From the NCBI GenBank assembly GCA_964036315.1, contig OZ038517.1, positions 21,960,083 to 22,024,082 on the forward strand: DNA of 64,000 bases, read 5' to 3'. A program made the translations under genes and the position numbers. Positions within the stretch are counted from its first letter, which is position 1. Each line of letters starts with the position of its first letter. Below the pieces are notes generated by a model, which did no database searches, had not been told where the DNA came from, and saw nothing but the letters and a program-made list of their open reading frames with translations. The DNA comes from Acanthosepion esculentum. Its lineage: Eukaryota; Mollusca; Cephalopoda; Sepiida; Sepiidae. Positions 1-11,326 of the stretch are shown here, in pieces.

Positions 1-375
1 AGGGATGGATAGGCCCTACTAACATCAGTTATGTTTAGTTTGTTTTGTGTTAATATTTTAGTTTGTTATTGGGTTCATCTCCCTTCCCTCTCTTTATTCA
101 TCCATAGAATTTTAATTAATTACACATATATAATCATATTTTTATGGTATGGGGCACATTTTTTAGGACCCCCTTGAGAGGATGTGGTATTATGGTGCAT
201 GGAGGATTGATTGGTGATGGATGAGTTCTTGTGGTGAATGTGGAAACTGTAATGTGTGAATGGGTCGTGAATCAGATTAGCTAGGTATAAGATAGTGATG
301 ACCAGCCTCAAACCCTCCCCCCATGTTGGCCTTGTGCCGTAATTGAATGTTATGTACAATAAATATCCTAACCAG
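1..375. other. Intronic DNA, presumed enolase intron 2
   Basis: This lies downstream (minus strand) of the enolase exon whose splice donor is at 1128-1133, so it should be part of intron 2. I searched it for the next enolase exon (expected to resume with a residue pattern like LFRAAVPSG) and did not see it on the minus strand. No other feature is recognisable. Confidence 0.5.
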
Positions 376-895
376 ATGAAAGGGTACAAATACGCATCAG
401 AACCACTTAAGGCATCTATTATTGCCCTCTCAAAAGCAGGCAAGTCTACAAGAGAAATTGCAAAAATTGCTATAACCTTGCAATCAACTGTCTCTTGAGT
501 GCTTAGGGTACATAATGATGCCACTCCTGCTCCAAGGAAGGAAACAAGGGGACAAAAGAAAAAGATTGATGATAGAACTGGCAGGGTAATCAAGAGAGAA
601 GTTGTGAAGAATAGGACTATAACTAGCCAAGAAATTGCAGCCAGTCTAAGCGAAGAGCAAGGTGTTAGTCTTGCCTCTTCAACAGTCCATTGGTGGCTAT
701 TAGAACAAGGCTACAAATCTTGTACATGAAGGTTTAAGCCGCTAATAAGCAAAGCCAACATAGCCAAGAGACTTGAATGGGCTCACGATTACAAAAATTT
801 TACTGTAGAAGACTGAAAGAATGTTCTCTTCTCTGATGAAACGAAAGTTGAGCTAAATTCAAAGGATAAGGAGAGTCACTTTTATCGAACAGCAC
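376..895 (+). pseudogene. Tc1/mariner-family transposase, 5' part, three in-frame TGA stops
   Basis: One continuous reading frame from ATG 376 gives the N-terminal half of a Tc1-like transposase. First comes a helix-turn-helix segment with SKAGKSTREIAKI (about residues 18-30). A basic linker containing RGQKKKIDDRTGR follows, then a second DNA-binding region with TITSQEIAASL. Last is the start of the catalytic domain, with the LFSDE motif that carries the first catalytic Asp. The frame is interrupted by TGA at 496-498, 727-729 and 814-816, with no frameshift. The third stop falls where this family normally has Trp just before the NVLFSDE block. The copy stops at a GT microsatellite at about 896, so the second and third catalytic acidic residues are missing. 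It lies antisense inside the enolase gene. It is a dead, 3'-truncated insertion; the family assignment is firm, the exact clade is not. Confidence 0.85.
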
Positions 896-922
896 TGTGT
901 GTGTGTGTGTGTGTGTGTGTGT
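896..922. repeat. (GT)n microsatellite
   Basis: A run of about 13 GT units marks the 3' break of the Tc1-like transposase remnant. Confidence 0.95.
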
Positions 923-1133
923 TAGTGTTATATTAACCTTGCTTTAAATAGCAAAAGCATGTACTTTTTAGAAAGCACAACATTTAAAATAAGGATTTTG
1001 TCTTGAATGCTGAACAGGTTCATTCAACAAATATTGCAGTAAACCTTACAAAAATAATTTTTCAGGTGACAATTTTATAAATGACTCATGTACAACAATA
1101 GCAGTTATTTTAAAGAGAAATTATGCAACTTAC

Positions 1134-1234
1134 CCTTTTCTGTCCACAAGTCAACTTCAACAGTTGGGTTGCCACGGCTGTCAAAGATTTGACGAGAATG
1201 AACCTTCTTGATAACCATTTTGATTGATCTGTGA
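1134..1234 (-). CDS. ENO: Enolase, first coding exon (5' partial gene)
   Basis: Enolase interconverts 2-phosphoglycerate and phosphoenolpyruvate in glycolysis in the cytosol. On the minus strand the exon begins at 1234 after a pyrimidine-rich tract ending in AG (1236-1235), has 16 bases of 5' UTR, and starts at ATG 1218-1216. The encoded N-terminus begins [16 protein letters not shown] and continues [13 protein letters not shown]. These are the near-invariant enolase opening residues, including the [11 protein letters not shown] block. The exon ends at 1134, followed by a perfect GTAAGT donor (1133-1128). It has 85 coding bases and a phase-1 intron after codon 28. As I recall, animal enolase genes place the first coding exon's border at this point with a short leader before the ATG; that is worth confirming. 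The remaining roughly 400 residues, including all catalytic residues, lie beyond the left edge. No stop or frameshift is seen, so this looks like the functional gene, not a retrocopy. Confidence 0.96.
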
Positions 1235-3101
1235 CTAAAGAAAAATAAAGCAAATTTAATTTTCAAACACTTACAAGTGTCTGTTTTTATATTTTACAAT
1301 GATTGAACAAGAAAATTATCTGAATAATGGCTAATAGATTTATATTTTAAGTTGCTGAAATACTGAAAATAGAGCACTGTGCTGTTTGTGCTAGTGTTTA
1401 AAAAGTAATTTCACTGCCCAAATAATTCTTAGATGCTTGAAATGAGTGATTGCCTTATTTGAAATTGCATTCATTGAAGAAAAAGCAACAAAATAAAACA
1501 GCTTTAAAATTATTGAGTGTCAAATAAAATTCTGTTTATAAAAGAGCAAAAAGTGTGAAAACAGCAATTTTCAGAATTATTACTGACAAGAGGATATACA
1601 ATAAAAACAGGTCTGTGGAGACAATTTCTTGTATTATGCTGAACTAGGCACTGGGCCATTTAAAGATTAAATAATCTTGTCTCACTCAAAGGCAACCTTT
1701 GTTTTTCTTTAAGAAAGATAATTATCTAAGCATTAGATTTTACATACTAAACAATGACAAGGAAATTGTTTTCTCCCACCAATCAGAAAGTTTGCTTATT
1801 TGCCAAAGTACTATCAAAATTTACAGCATAGAGAGTGAAGAGTTGTTAAATGACAATTCAATTAATGGAATTCAAACTATCTTTAAGTGCCTACCTGTAG
1901 AAAAGTAAACATTTACTTTTATTTTATATACCATATGGAGTGGGGGGGGATGGGGTAGAAAAATGTGTAAGTTTCTACTCAATTCTCGAATTTTCCATTA
2001 AGTTGGCAAGTTTAAAGTCTGTTTAAGTTCAAAAAACTTCTTTTTAAACATTAATAAAATTATGTAATAGAAACAAAATGAATTCATGTTCTGCTGGGCT
2101 CTCTTAAGATAATTATTTTTTCTAATTGATAAAAAAGAGAAAAATGAATGTATGAAATTCTTGCCAATATCACATTCGATTTATCACACACAAAAAAAAA
2201 AAAAAAAAAAACAAAACAAAAAAAAACGACTTTGTATCACAAATTATGGTGGTCAGGCAGTTAAATTACAATGTTTTTATAATAATTTAATCCATAAAAT
2301 TTTTTTTAGTCTCAGTTACTTAGACTTATTTTTGTTTCCATAGCATGCTATGGAAACAAATCATTACCTAGTTTCTGTACTTAATATCTTATGCATAGAG
2401 AGAAAAAAAAGGTTAGAAGTTAATCGATTCAAATATTACTGACAGAAGGCAAACCCAGATATGTGAGCCAATTAATCCACCCAGTTTGCCTGATGCATTG
2501 GAAAGGAACTCCTGATCATGTAAACAAGTTCAGTCAGCCAACACAATATTTGAATTTGGAAGATTTGTAAACTAAACAGATCACAAATTTAAATAAAATA
2601 AAAATGTACAGCGGAAGAGTTATTAAATTTTATCTGATAAAAGCAAACAATAAAAAGTTATACTTTCACAATGTGAATCACATGTTTCTATGAAATTTAT
2701 CAAAATTATATTCAAGATTTTGAAAACAAATAAATAAAACACCTCCTTGAACTTTGCAGTCTTAATTCAAACACCCTTGATAAAATTATTTAATATTCAT
2801 ATTTGTAAACATTTTTTTTGTAGATTTTGTTATCTGGCCATTTTGGCAATAATTGTGGAGAAATTAATTCAATCTTTTAGAAGCAATATACATTTAAACT
2901 TGAGCCACACTAATTTATGTTTAAAAATAATTCACCCAACTGACAATCTATAAACAACATTTGGTCACCTTCACTTTGCAGTTTACATTAATTTGAAACT
3001 TCGTGAAAAACAAAACAAAAACAGAAGCATACTTTGGCCCTTCTCAAGGTTTTAAAGTTTTTGTCCCTTTTCGCTTGTTCAACTTTTTATCTAAATGTTC
3101 T

Positions 3102-3110
3102 TGACCTTAA
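3102..3110 (-). promoter_or_regulatory. Extended nuclear-receptor half site (TTAAGGTCA)
   Basis: The minus strand reads TTAAGGTCA, matching the TNAAGGTCA consensus bound by estrogen-related receptors. It sits inside enolase intron 1. Function is inferred only. Confidence 0.3.
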
Positions 3111-3567
3111 ATTAATTCATGATAAGAGTTATCACTGAAGATATAAATTGTTTTTAAACACGTGATTATTGGTTTACAAATTCTGACATAAAATATCAGT
3201 TTCTAAGCAGAGAGCAGAAATTAAACCGTTTCTATGTCAATTTAAGAGAAATAGAATTTTTTTTCCTAAAATTGATACTTCTAAATTTCTTCAGGGATTA
3301 AGAAATCACACAAAAGCAGTACTTTATTTTTACAATGTTACATTATAAATGTTACATGGTTATCTGATAACGAATTTGTAGTTTCTGAAAGAAAAAAATA
3401 TTGCCATAAGATATGGATAGAAAGGAAGAGTATAATTGGCCAATTTGATTGAACAACCATGTAAGGTTGATACAGAAAATATAACAGGACAGGAAAACTG
3501 CTACTCCATTTAAGATAGCTGTGGGGAACATAAGCTATATAAAAATCCGAAAATAGGTAGTCTTTAA

Positions 3568-4325
3568 TTAGGTACTTCCATGAAATCACTAAAAAAAGAG
3601 CATAGCATGATGAAAAAGACGCCAAACTTTACGAAAACAAAATTTTATTGTCTAAAAGCTTATGTTATTATGAAGAGGAGAGACAAAAGTTTTTTTTAAT
3701 GATTTTAAAATTTTTCCTTTTTTTAGAACATTCTAAATTTTGATTAAAAAAACCTTGTTTCTCTTTGTACCATCGGAACTACTAAAATAACATACAATTT
3801 TTAGCACGTTTTTTTTTTTTTGTATAACACATTAATTTGGAAAATCTTGCAAAAATAATTTTTGGATGTTGATGAAACTTTCAGAAACTATTCACAGATG
3901 ATCGAAATTATAAATTTTTTTTTTATTAAAGTCATGGTAGAAATTTTTTATATTATATTTATTACCACCCCCCTATAACTAATTTTATGAAAACGCTAGA
4001 AATTCGATCGCATCGAGTTTAGTGATTACAATATTTAAAAGCACAAGACTTTGAGAAATGCAAATCATGTTTTTTGGTTCTTAATTGGACCCCCTCTGCC
4101 TGAAAATCAGCTCTGAATTGTAACATACAAAACTCAATAAAACAAAGATATTATTTAATTTCAAATGCTTTTATTTACTTTTAGTTGTTTTTATGAACAT
4201 GAACAATATTTTCTGAAAGCAAAAAATTTTTTCGATGAAAAATGAATTTTTAATACAATTATTTCTTATTTCTTTAATTATAATAGATTTTTACATTTAA
4301 GTTGTTAAAATATTATAAAATTAGT
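3568..4325 (+). repeat. Unclassified dispersed repeat D1, copy 1
   Basis: This segment aligns by eye along most of its length with 27312-28110. Shared landmarks in order are a GGTAC/GGCAC start, GCATAGCATGATGA, CCAAACTT, ACATTAATTTGGAAA, TGAAACTTTCAGAA, an ACCCCCCC tract with ATAACT, AATTTTATGAAA, and a TTTTTTCGATGAA block near the end. No coding potential or terminal inverted repeat is evident. Two more partial copies lie on the opposite strand at 5330-5540 and 10240-10380. Confidence 0.8.
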
Positions 4326-4926
4326 TAAAGGCCGCATCAGTTTTCGTAAGTGTCCTTATGAAAGAGATCTCTTTTTAGCACGTTGTAAACTATCGTTTCG
4401 ACTAATCAGAAGATCCGCAGTAATTAAGAAATGTAATTTTGTGTTTATAATGAGGCTGTAATTATAAAGTACAGAAGACCAACCAGAATACAATTAAGTT
4501 GCGTTATTTGAGTTAAGCATTATTCTCCACTGTTAAGGCCTTTACTTTTGCGAACCGAAACACGTGTGGAGAAGTTAATTTGATTTTTCAATTTCAACTG
4601 AGAAGGGTACCTACAAGTATCAGTATCATCTTATGAAATTTATGATCTTATTTTTATATTAATCTCAGTTATGACATTTTTCCATAAATGAAATATCAAA
4701 ATTAGTAATAAAATGAATGGAAATACAAACAACACAGTAAAATGTAATAAATGTACATAAAATTATAGTATTTTATGTACACTTCTGATAAAATGTCATA
4801 AGAAAAGTACCTATAAATTAATTAGATACCTTATGAAATTTAATCTCACTCTTAACAGTCTTATTTTAATTTCTTTATAATATATTTTCCATAAAGTATC
4901 GTAAACGTAAAGGTGAAAGCTAAGTA

Positions 4927-4964
<38 letters not shown>

Positions 4965-5329
4965 TGCTGAAAGTTTTCCTTAAAGATAATGAGGTAAATT
5001 TGTTCACTTAATCTAAATAACTTCACTTCTCTCCATCTGTAGAAAGAATTATCCTCACATAAGCTATCTAGACGTCATGAAAATGTCTTTCATCACCTGT
5101 CAAGTGACGCAAAAGGTTATGACCGGCTTTGTTTTATTTTCAAATTACATCTTTTTGGCACAGAAGCTAAGTTAAGCTTGGTTCAAAATATTTTAAATAA
5201 ACATTATAATTTCTGATTTTCTTACAATAAGTTTTTAAAAAATGATAATTGATTTTTAAAAGAATTTCAAAGCGAGATTTTCATTTTTTTATAAAATGGA
5301 AAAAAAATGATTATCTGCCAGTTTTGATG

Positions 5330-5540
5330 ACAAAAAAAAAAAAAAGTAAAAGATTTTTAACACAAATTTTGGACGTGCTAGGAATGATTAAAATGTAAAA
5401 AATACCCAAAGCACTTTGATCTTTCTTCTTTAATAATAATAATATGAACATTTAGACGATAAAATTTTGTTTTCATCAAGTTTGGCGTCTTTTTCATCAT
5501 GCTATGTTCTTTTTTAGCGATCTCATGGAGGTACCTATTT
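5330..5540 (-). repeat. D1 dispersed repeat, inverted partial copy
   Basis: The reverse complement carries the D1 start (AGGTACCTCCATGAGATC), then GCATGATGAAAAAGACGCC and a CAAACTTGATGAAAAC block matching 3568-3650. The inner limit is uncertain. With copy 1 it makes an inverted pair about 1 kb apart in the same intron. Confidence 0.65.
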
Positions 5541-5970
5541 TAATTCTTAAAGAACTAAATCACTACTTTGAAGAAATGTAAGTATATACCAATTATGAAA
5601 TATTAAAGCTTATTGGGAAATTAACAGTCAAGTTTTCAATGTGTTGAGAAAAAAAAAAAATCAGCTTAAAATTAATTTTAAAATGTTTTTTTTTTGTTTG
5701 AAGAGTAAGGATTTTGAAACAAGAGCTTGCTTGGCTATAATTCGAAATCAAATTATTTAAAGTGAAGTGTAAATTGAATAATATATCAGCACTTGCTGTT
5801 GCAACATTATGATAATGAGATGAAAATGGTCGTTTGCAGTTTAGCTTACATAACACTAACATCTTAAGTGTAGAGTGTATAATATTTAATAACAACAGTC
5901 AAGGTAATTTTTGTATTTAACGTAGAAACCAACATGGTTGTTTGTAAATTAAGGTGAAGGACATGTAGTA

Positions 5971-6054
5971 TGACCTTGATGACGCAACAGAAACTGTCGC
6001 CAAGACTGAGGCAATAGTTAGTGAAGGTGAAGGCTGTTGTAAGCATCAAGGTCA
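5971..6054. promoter_or_regulatory. Paired TCAAGGTCA sites beside a GC-rich spot
   Basis: TCAAGGTCA occurs on the minus strand at 5971-5979 and on the plus strand at 6046-6054, as an everted or inverted pair 66 bases apart. It is followed at about 6061 by a GGGGCGGGG core, unusual in this AT-rich intron. The nonamer is the classic estrogen-related receptor (ERR) element. A regulatory role for enolase is inference. Confidence 0.35.
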
Positions 6055-8378
6055 ACTAAACGGGGCGGGGAGGAGAAAATGAAATTCTCTCACAAAAGAG
6101 AGAAAGAAATCTAGGTTCAGCACTGTTAGTCAGTCATTGTCTTACCAAGCAGAGACAGGTTTGTCTCCCACCCTCTCTAATCGTGGAGATATTATTAGTA
6201 ACATTAACAAGCTAGGTTTTTTTTTTTGTAATAGTAGTAGTCACGTAACAAAAATCAATTTTGCTGGGGATTTTTGTGGATTGAAAAACTTTAATTTAAT
6301 ACTCTTTATTTTTTACCTACCACATTCTATAAGAAGAGTATGCTATACAGATCTTTTGGCAGACAACATAGCCAATATTTTTTCACTCAGCTGTTCTTTT
6401 CTGTGATTTTTACAACCAGCTGTTTGTTTTTATGGTTCAATAATTTTCTAGCAATTTGAAGTTTCATCTCAGTTAAGTTAGAAATTAAGTTTTACAACTT
6501 TCCTCGCTCAAAGTTTTTTTTCATAAATAAAAATTGACAATTTGTTTCCTTTACTTTTTCTACAAAACAGTGTCTTTCATTGCGGGAAAAAAAAGAAGCT
6601 TTGAATTAGTTTTTTTTTACTTATGTAAAATATTAACTTTAAAATAACAGCAAATTGTAATAACTTTTGTTTTGTTGATGAATAATTACAAGATTAAATG
6701 AATTTTGACAACAGAGTTCAAAATTAAATTTAAATCACTCGATCAAAACAAAAATCGATTGCGTTAAACAGAAACGGAAGACATTATTCAATAATGATTA
6801 TTGCAGCTGATTTAAAAATATTTTCATCTAATTTATTTAAAAAAGTTGACCATTGATACGAAGAAAATAGAAAAGAACACTTGCCATGTTTAGCCATATT
6901 GGCTCTACAAGAGACTACAAAATTAGAGCAGAACAGGAGACAACCATTTTTTTTTTTTAACTGGACGAAATCCAGATGATAAGGATTAAAATAAATGTAA
7001 TTCGAAGTCATTAAAAAAGAAAATAAAGCTTAAGGCTTATAATAATCAACAAAAACTCAAAATAAAATTAAAGGAGCTCGAAAATCTTAACGACGACTTG
7101 ATTTTTTTTTGTCACACTCCGACTGTCTTGGGAATAGAAAAATCTTATGAAGACTGAATAATTTTAAAGTTTAAATTTAAAATAAACAGAGTTAAAAAGG
7201 GATTGACAACGTTTTGTTGTTTTAAATAAAAAGAAATAAAGTTTTCCTGTATGTGATCTTTTCGTTTGTACTGATCACAAAGATCAAATAAATTTGAATG
7301 GTAGAAATGAGCAATTGATAAAACAATTAAAACGAGAGAAGTGTAATTTTTAAACGGTTGTCTGGCATATAAACATATATAGGGGTCATGATGCATATTG
7401 CTGCATTATGTCATGTAAATCAGTACTGTCACTGGCTGGCTGCAGACAGTTCATAAACTTATGACTACCCAACAAGGAAAGGGTGGTCACTTTTTTTTTT
7501 TTTTTTAAAGCAAAAACTGTTTTTTTTACTTTGTTTTAATTTAAAAATCAACATTCAACAACAATATCGGTTTTTAAAATTTGCACCAATAATCAGTTTT
7601 TCGAATCTGTATGTTTAGGAAGGAAAATGTCTTAGTAATTCTCTTGAGTGCAGCATTAGCCATAATTTAGTGTTGAAACAGTGAACAAGACAGTCCTTTT
7701 TTGTTTAAGAAGACAAAGGAAAGCTCTTGCGATCATAACTAGTGTGTGGGAGAATAAACACAAGACTTTAGTAAATAAATTATTGAACTCATTAAAGAAA
7801 AAAAAAAAAAGAAGCTTTTTCCTTGTTAGTTACATTTTTACAAAAGCATTTGAAACTAAAACAAATGAAAAATATAAAAATGATTTAATTTTAAAATTAA
7901 TTGTACCCTCCAAGCTTTTTAGTTCAGCAGATAAAGCCATCCATTAATTTAAACCGATGAATTTATTTATAAAATTAAGTGACAAGAAGTAATCTTACGT
8001 AAAAGTAAAGTAAACGAATAGTAAATAAGAAAAAATATACTGACATTATTTTTGCAGTAATACTCGTATAGTTAAAAAACAGTTTCGTAGAGACGACGAC
8101 AGATCGAAGGTAATTTCTGTACATTCAATTGAAATATTAGATCCGCAGTAATAAGAATATATTCTTTTGTACGTATAAAGAAGTCAAAACATTATTCAAT
8201 ATATAAACAATAAAAACAAAATATATTATAGTTTTTAAAATAAAATGTAATTCTGGTTTGCTATGTTGTGATAAAACTTGACACAAAGACAAAAAAAAAA
8301 GTTACTCAATCTAATCGTCACTCACAATACTAGTAATATTTACTTCCAAATTAAAAAAATCCTAGAGAAAATAGCCTG

Positions 8379-8382
<4 letters not shown>

Positions 8383-8436
<54 letters not shown>
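8383..8436. repeat. (TA)n(TG)n compound microsatellite
   Basis: A TA run is followed directly by a TG run. Confidence 0.95.
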
Positions 8437-8437
<1 letters not shown>

Positions 8438-8533
8438 TTTAAAATTAAATACAGACGGAACACTTTAAAAAAATAATTACAAGACTTTCAATTTCTTTAA
8501 GCTAAGCAATCGGGTCATCTGAAGGACGCCATG

Positions 8534-8562
8534 TCAAGGACAAACGTTAACTGTCAAGGTCG
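8534..8562 (+). promoter_or_regulatory. Two near-consensus TCAAGG sites close to exon 1
   Basis: TCAAGGACA (8534-8542) and TCAAGGTCG (8554-8562) lie about 215-240 bases inside intron 1 from the predicted start of transcription. Each differs by one base from the ERR nonamer. Confidence 0.2.
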
Positions 8563-8724
8563 TGTTTAATTTTTAACAACCAAACCGACGATTTTATATC
8601 GATAAAAAGGAAGCAAAAACAATTTTTTACAATAATCATGAAGGAGCTTAAATTGTCCAGGCAAGACATAATCCCATAAATTTCATTCGGAAAGATAAAA
8701 CTAAATATTTGAAAATATATTTAC

Positions 8725-8776
8725 CGGCTACAGTCCTTAAAATGTGGGCTGGAGACGATGTTCGTATTCGTGAAGT
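8725..8776 (-). other. Predicted non-coding exon 1 of enolase
   Basis: On the minus strand a TATA box at 8809-8801 is followed about 33 bases later by a CCACTTC initiator-like sequence (A at 8776). A relatively GC-rich leader follows, then a donor GTAAAT after GCCG at 8725. A short untranslated first exon and a 5' UTR intron would explain why the first coding exon begins with an AG acceptor only 16 bases before its ATG. Promoter, leader and donor are in the right order, strand and spacing. The link to the coding exon is inferred; a start nearer the coding exon is not excluded. Confidence 0.55.
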
Positions 8777-8800
8777 GGAGAAGAACGCGCGGAGATGGTA

Positions 8801-8809
8801 TTATATATA
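8801..8809 (-). promoter_or_regulatory. TATA box of the predicted enolase promoter
   Basis: The minus strand reads TATATATAA, about 30 bases upstream of an initiator-like CCACTTC in a locally GC-richer leader. Confidence 0.5.
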
Positions 8810-8822
8810 ACCAAGTGAAGTT

Positions 8823-8828
8823 CACGTG
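8823..8828. promoter_or_regulatory. CACGTG E-box upstream of the enolase TATA
   Basis: A palindromic CACGTG sits about 15 bases upstream of the TATA box. It contains the ACGTG core also used by HIF-type factors. Glycolytic genes including enolase are known HIF targets in vertebrates; binding here is untested. Confidence 0.35.
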
Positions 8829-8829
8829 T

Positions 8830-10915
8830 AATCCATATAAGGAAACAACACGAGGCAACGAGAATTGAACTCGTATTTTGATCGTTAATACAATGAAAAA
8901 AGACAAACATGATATCAAGACAGAAAACGATGTAAATTAAAATAAAATTACGGTTCATATGATTTAATTAAATTTTCTTGAAAGTAAATAATGATCGCAC
9001 CAAACACAGAAACGATTAGACTTCGGTATTCTACGGTAATTTCCGTAAGATCATCAGGCTTAGTGGTAAACATGGAAGTAGGTGTATACTGTTATCATCA
9101 GTAAAGGCAATAAAAAGTTTGAAAAGCATTATTGTATATGTCATGGTGATCTGCAGACAATTAGACCAACTTTATTGACTTTATTACTGCTGAAACTGTA
9201 CCCAAATATAACAATGAGGCCTGTCATCGACTTCAGAGAATGTTTAAAGGACTCCCCACATTTCAGGTTAGTGAATTTTCGGCTATGTCGGTCCATCAAT
9301 GGTTATAAAATGAATGATCAATTTATGTAAGGTTCACTGTTTGGAACCGAACCCCTATTTTGTGACCGCCACATATGTCGTTTTTTTTATATTTTTAATT
9401 TTAAATTATTACTGCAAATACACAAACAATCATGGTGATGTTTATAATAACGATAATAAAACTTGTCATTATTTTCATAATAATAGTCAGTCTGTCTTGT
9501 ATTATTATTTTTATTGTTTACTAAAATAGAAAAAAATGTTTTCCTTTCATTTACGTTATATTGACCAACTGGTCCAACAACATTTATTTTCTTTCTTTTT
9601 ATTTTGTCTTTTTTTTTTAACTTCTCAAAGTATACATTTAAAAAAATAACATCACCTATGAAGACTTTTAAAGCAAACCCTCATATTGAACAGCTGTTTT
9701 TATATACCATGTTTCATAAACTCTAAATCATTTTTAGTTGCTATCATGGCATTTTTTTTTAGTCTTTTTTTTTTTTTTTGAGATCTTAAGAAAAAAAATA
9801 TTATTAAAGTATCATCTAATTTTTGATACATAAGGTAGGGAAATTATTTTTTTTAAATTGTCATTTTGGTAATTTCTTTGCATGACATCAGTACGTTTTA
9901 CGATATTGTGGGTCTCATGATCCTACCCGCTTTTTCCTTTGCCTGTAAAATCCTACAGATTGCTTTCCGTCTTCTTTTTTTTTTTTTTTAAATGCAAGAA
10001 TTTTCTCATAAAGAAAACATACTTTATTTATTTATTTATTTATTTCGTAAAGGTTAAAGAAAGGGAAAGTTAATCGCAATATGAAACTTAATAAAATATA
10101 AAAAAAATTCACTTTGATTTTAAAATCGAATATAAAGTTTAAAATCCACTGTGTAACCAGAACTTGAAGGTCTGATGTTTTTGTTGTTGGTTTTTATGGT
10201 TCATTTATTGAGATTGATCAAGTACCTGATAACCAGTTGCTCATGCAACTTTGGCAATTTAAAATTTTTTTTTTTTGTCTATAAACATTTTAATGACAAA
10301 ACTTTGTTTTTATTGACTTTGGAGCCTTTTTTCATCATGCTATGCTCTTTTTTACGCGACCAAGTGGAGGTACCTACAAATGTATAAAACTAGAGAATAA
10401 AAAACCAAAAAAAACAAATAAAAAAAAAAAAAAGAAAGTTTAACAAAAATTACCAAAACTTTTCCTCCTTGGATAAAAAAAGTGATTATCTAAAAACAGA
10501 GCTCTAAGCATGTAAACGTAAAAAAAAACAATTTGTTTAATTTTGTATAAAACGGAAACAAATGTAATATAAATTTTTCTTACTTTATTGCTGGTTAAGT
10601 TTATTTTTGCTTTAGTTTTTTTTTTTTTTTTATGTAAAAAGTTATAGTAGTCGTCGCCATTTTGTGCATATATGTTTTTAAAAAAGTTAAACTGCATCCC
10701 GAAAATAGAAAAAGAAACCAAATTAAATATAATATATATATATAGATATATTAATAATTATAAAAATAAAATCTGAGGACTTTGCGTCAGTGCCTGGGGG
10801 AGTTGGGGAAAGCCTCGTCGGGACGACAGGTTTCTTTTTTTCTCTCTAAAGAAGTTTCATTATTAGCACTCCTTTCCTTCTTTTCCGCTTTCAAGATCAT
10901 TACATTGAGTTGCAT

Positions 10916-10960
<45 letters not shown>

Positions 10961-11209
10961 GTGTGTGTATAGGTACAATACGAAAAAGTTCACATTATCT
11001 TTGTAATGAAAGTGTTTCTTTAGCGATTTTTTTTTCTATTTAAAAACTAAAGGTCATGATTGATAAAGGCTAAACCATAATTGACAGCTAGTGAGTAAAA
11101 AAGTACAATTAAATACACTTAGTTACTAAGTACATTGTGTAAATGAACAACTAGTTCTCTAACTAATAAAACTGATTTAAAACGATTCTTGGCGTTGAGA
11201 TATGATACA
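8830..11209. other. AT-rich intergenic DNA upstream of enolase
   Basis: This holds poly-T tracts, a TTTA run at 10025-10045, a partial D1 repeat at 10240-10380 and TA microsatellites near 10728-10745 and 10918-10959. No gene-like frame is seen. A slightly GC-rich patch at 10782-10840 has no recognisable identity. Confidence 0.6.
10240..10380 (-). repeat. D1 dispersed repeat, partial copy
   Basis: The reverse complement contains GTAGGTACCTCCACTTGG, then GAGCATAGCATGATGAAAAA and a CCAAAGTCAATAAAAAC block matching the start of the D1 copy at 3568. Confidence 0.65.
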
Positions 11210-11326
11210 TACGAGTGGGTAATGAAAAGTTCTCGGTCTGACTAGTAAGGGATTAAAAAAGAAAAGTTCCGTTCAGATTTTGGGAAAGTAGCTCAGAACG
11301 AAAACTTTTCAGCAACAACTTGCTTA
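11210..11326. mobile_element. Degenerate mariner-like MITE
   Basis: It begins TACGAGTGGGTAATGAAAAG and ends with CTTTTCAGCAACAACTTG. It also shares an internal CAGATTTTGGGAA motif with the better-preserved mariner-like MITE at 52245-52371. Ends are diverged. Confidence 0.45.

Larger units (their letters stand above)
1235..8724 (-). other. Enolase intron 1 (about 7.5 kb)
   Basis: This interval runs between the donor of the proposed non-coding exon 1 (GTAAAT at 8724-8719) and the acceptor before the first coding exon. It is AT-rich with many A/T tracts, including A33 near 4929-4961, and a TA/TG microsatellite at 8383-8436. It contains two oppositely oriented copies of a dispersed repeat (3568-4325 and 5330-5540), a small GC-rich spot at 6061-6074 and several nuclear-receptor-like half sites. 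Short open frames in it are weak and not gene-like. Its extent depends on exon 1 being correct. Confidence 0.5.

Noticed and set aside
1..1133. Second coding exon of enolase
   Set aside because: Searched the minus strand for the expected continuation after TEKG; not present, so it must lie left of the window.
8721..8958. Overlapping minus-strand frames near the enolase promoter
   Set aside because: They read through the TATA box, leader and donor of the predicted non-coding exon; the enolase start is clearly at 1218.
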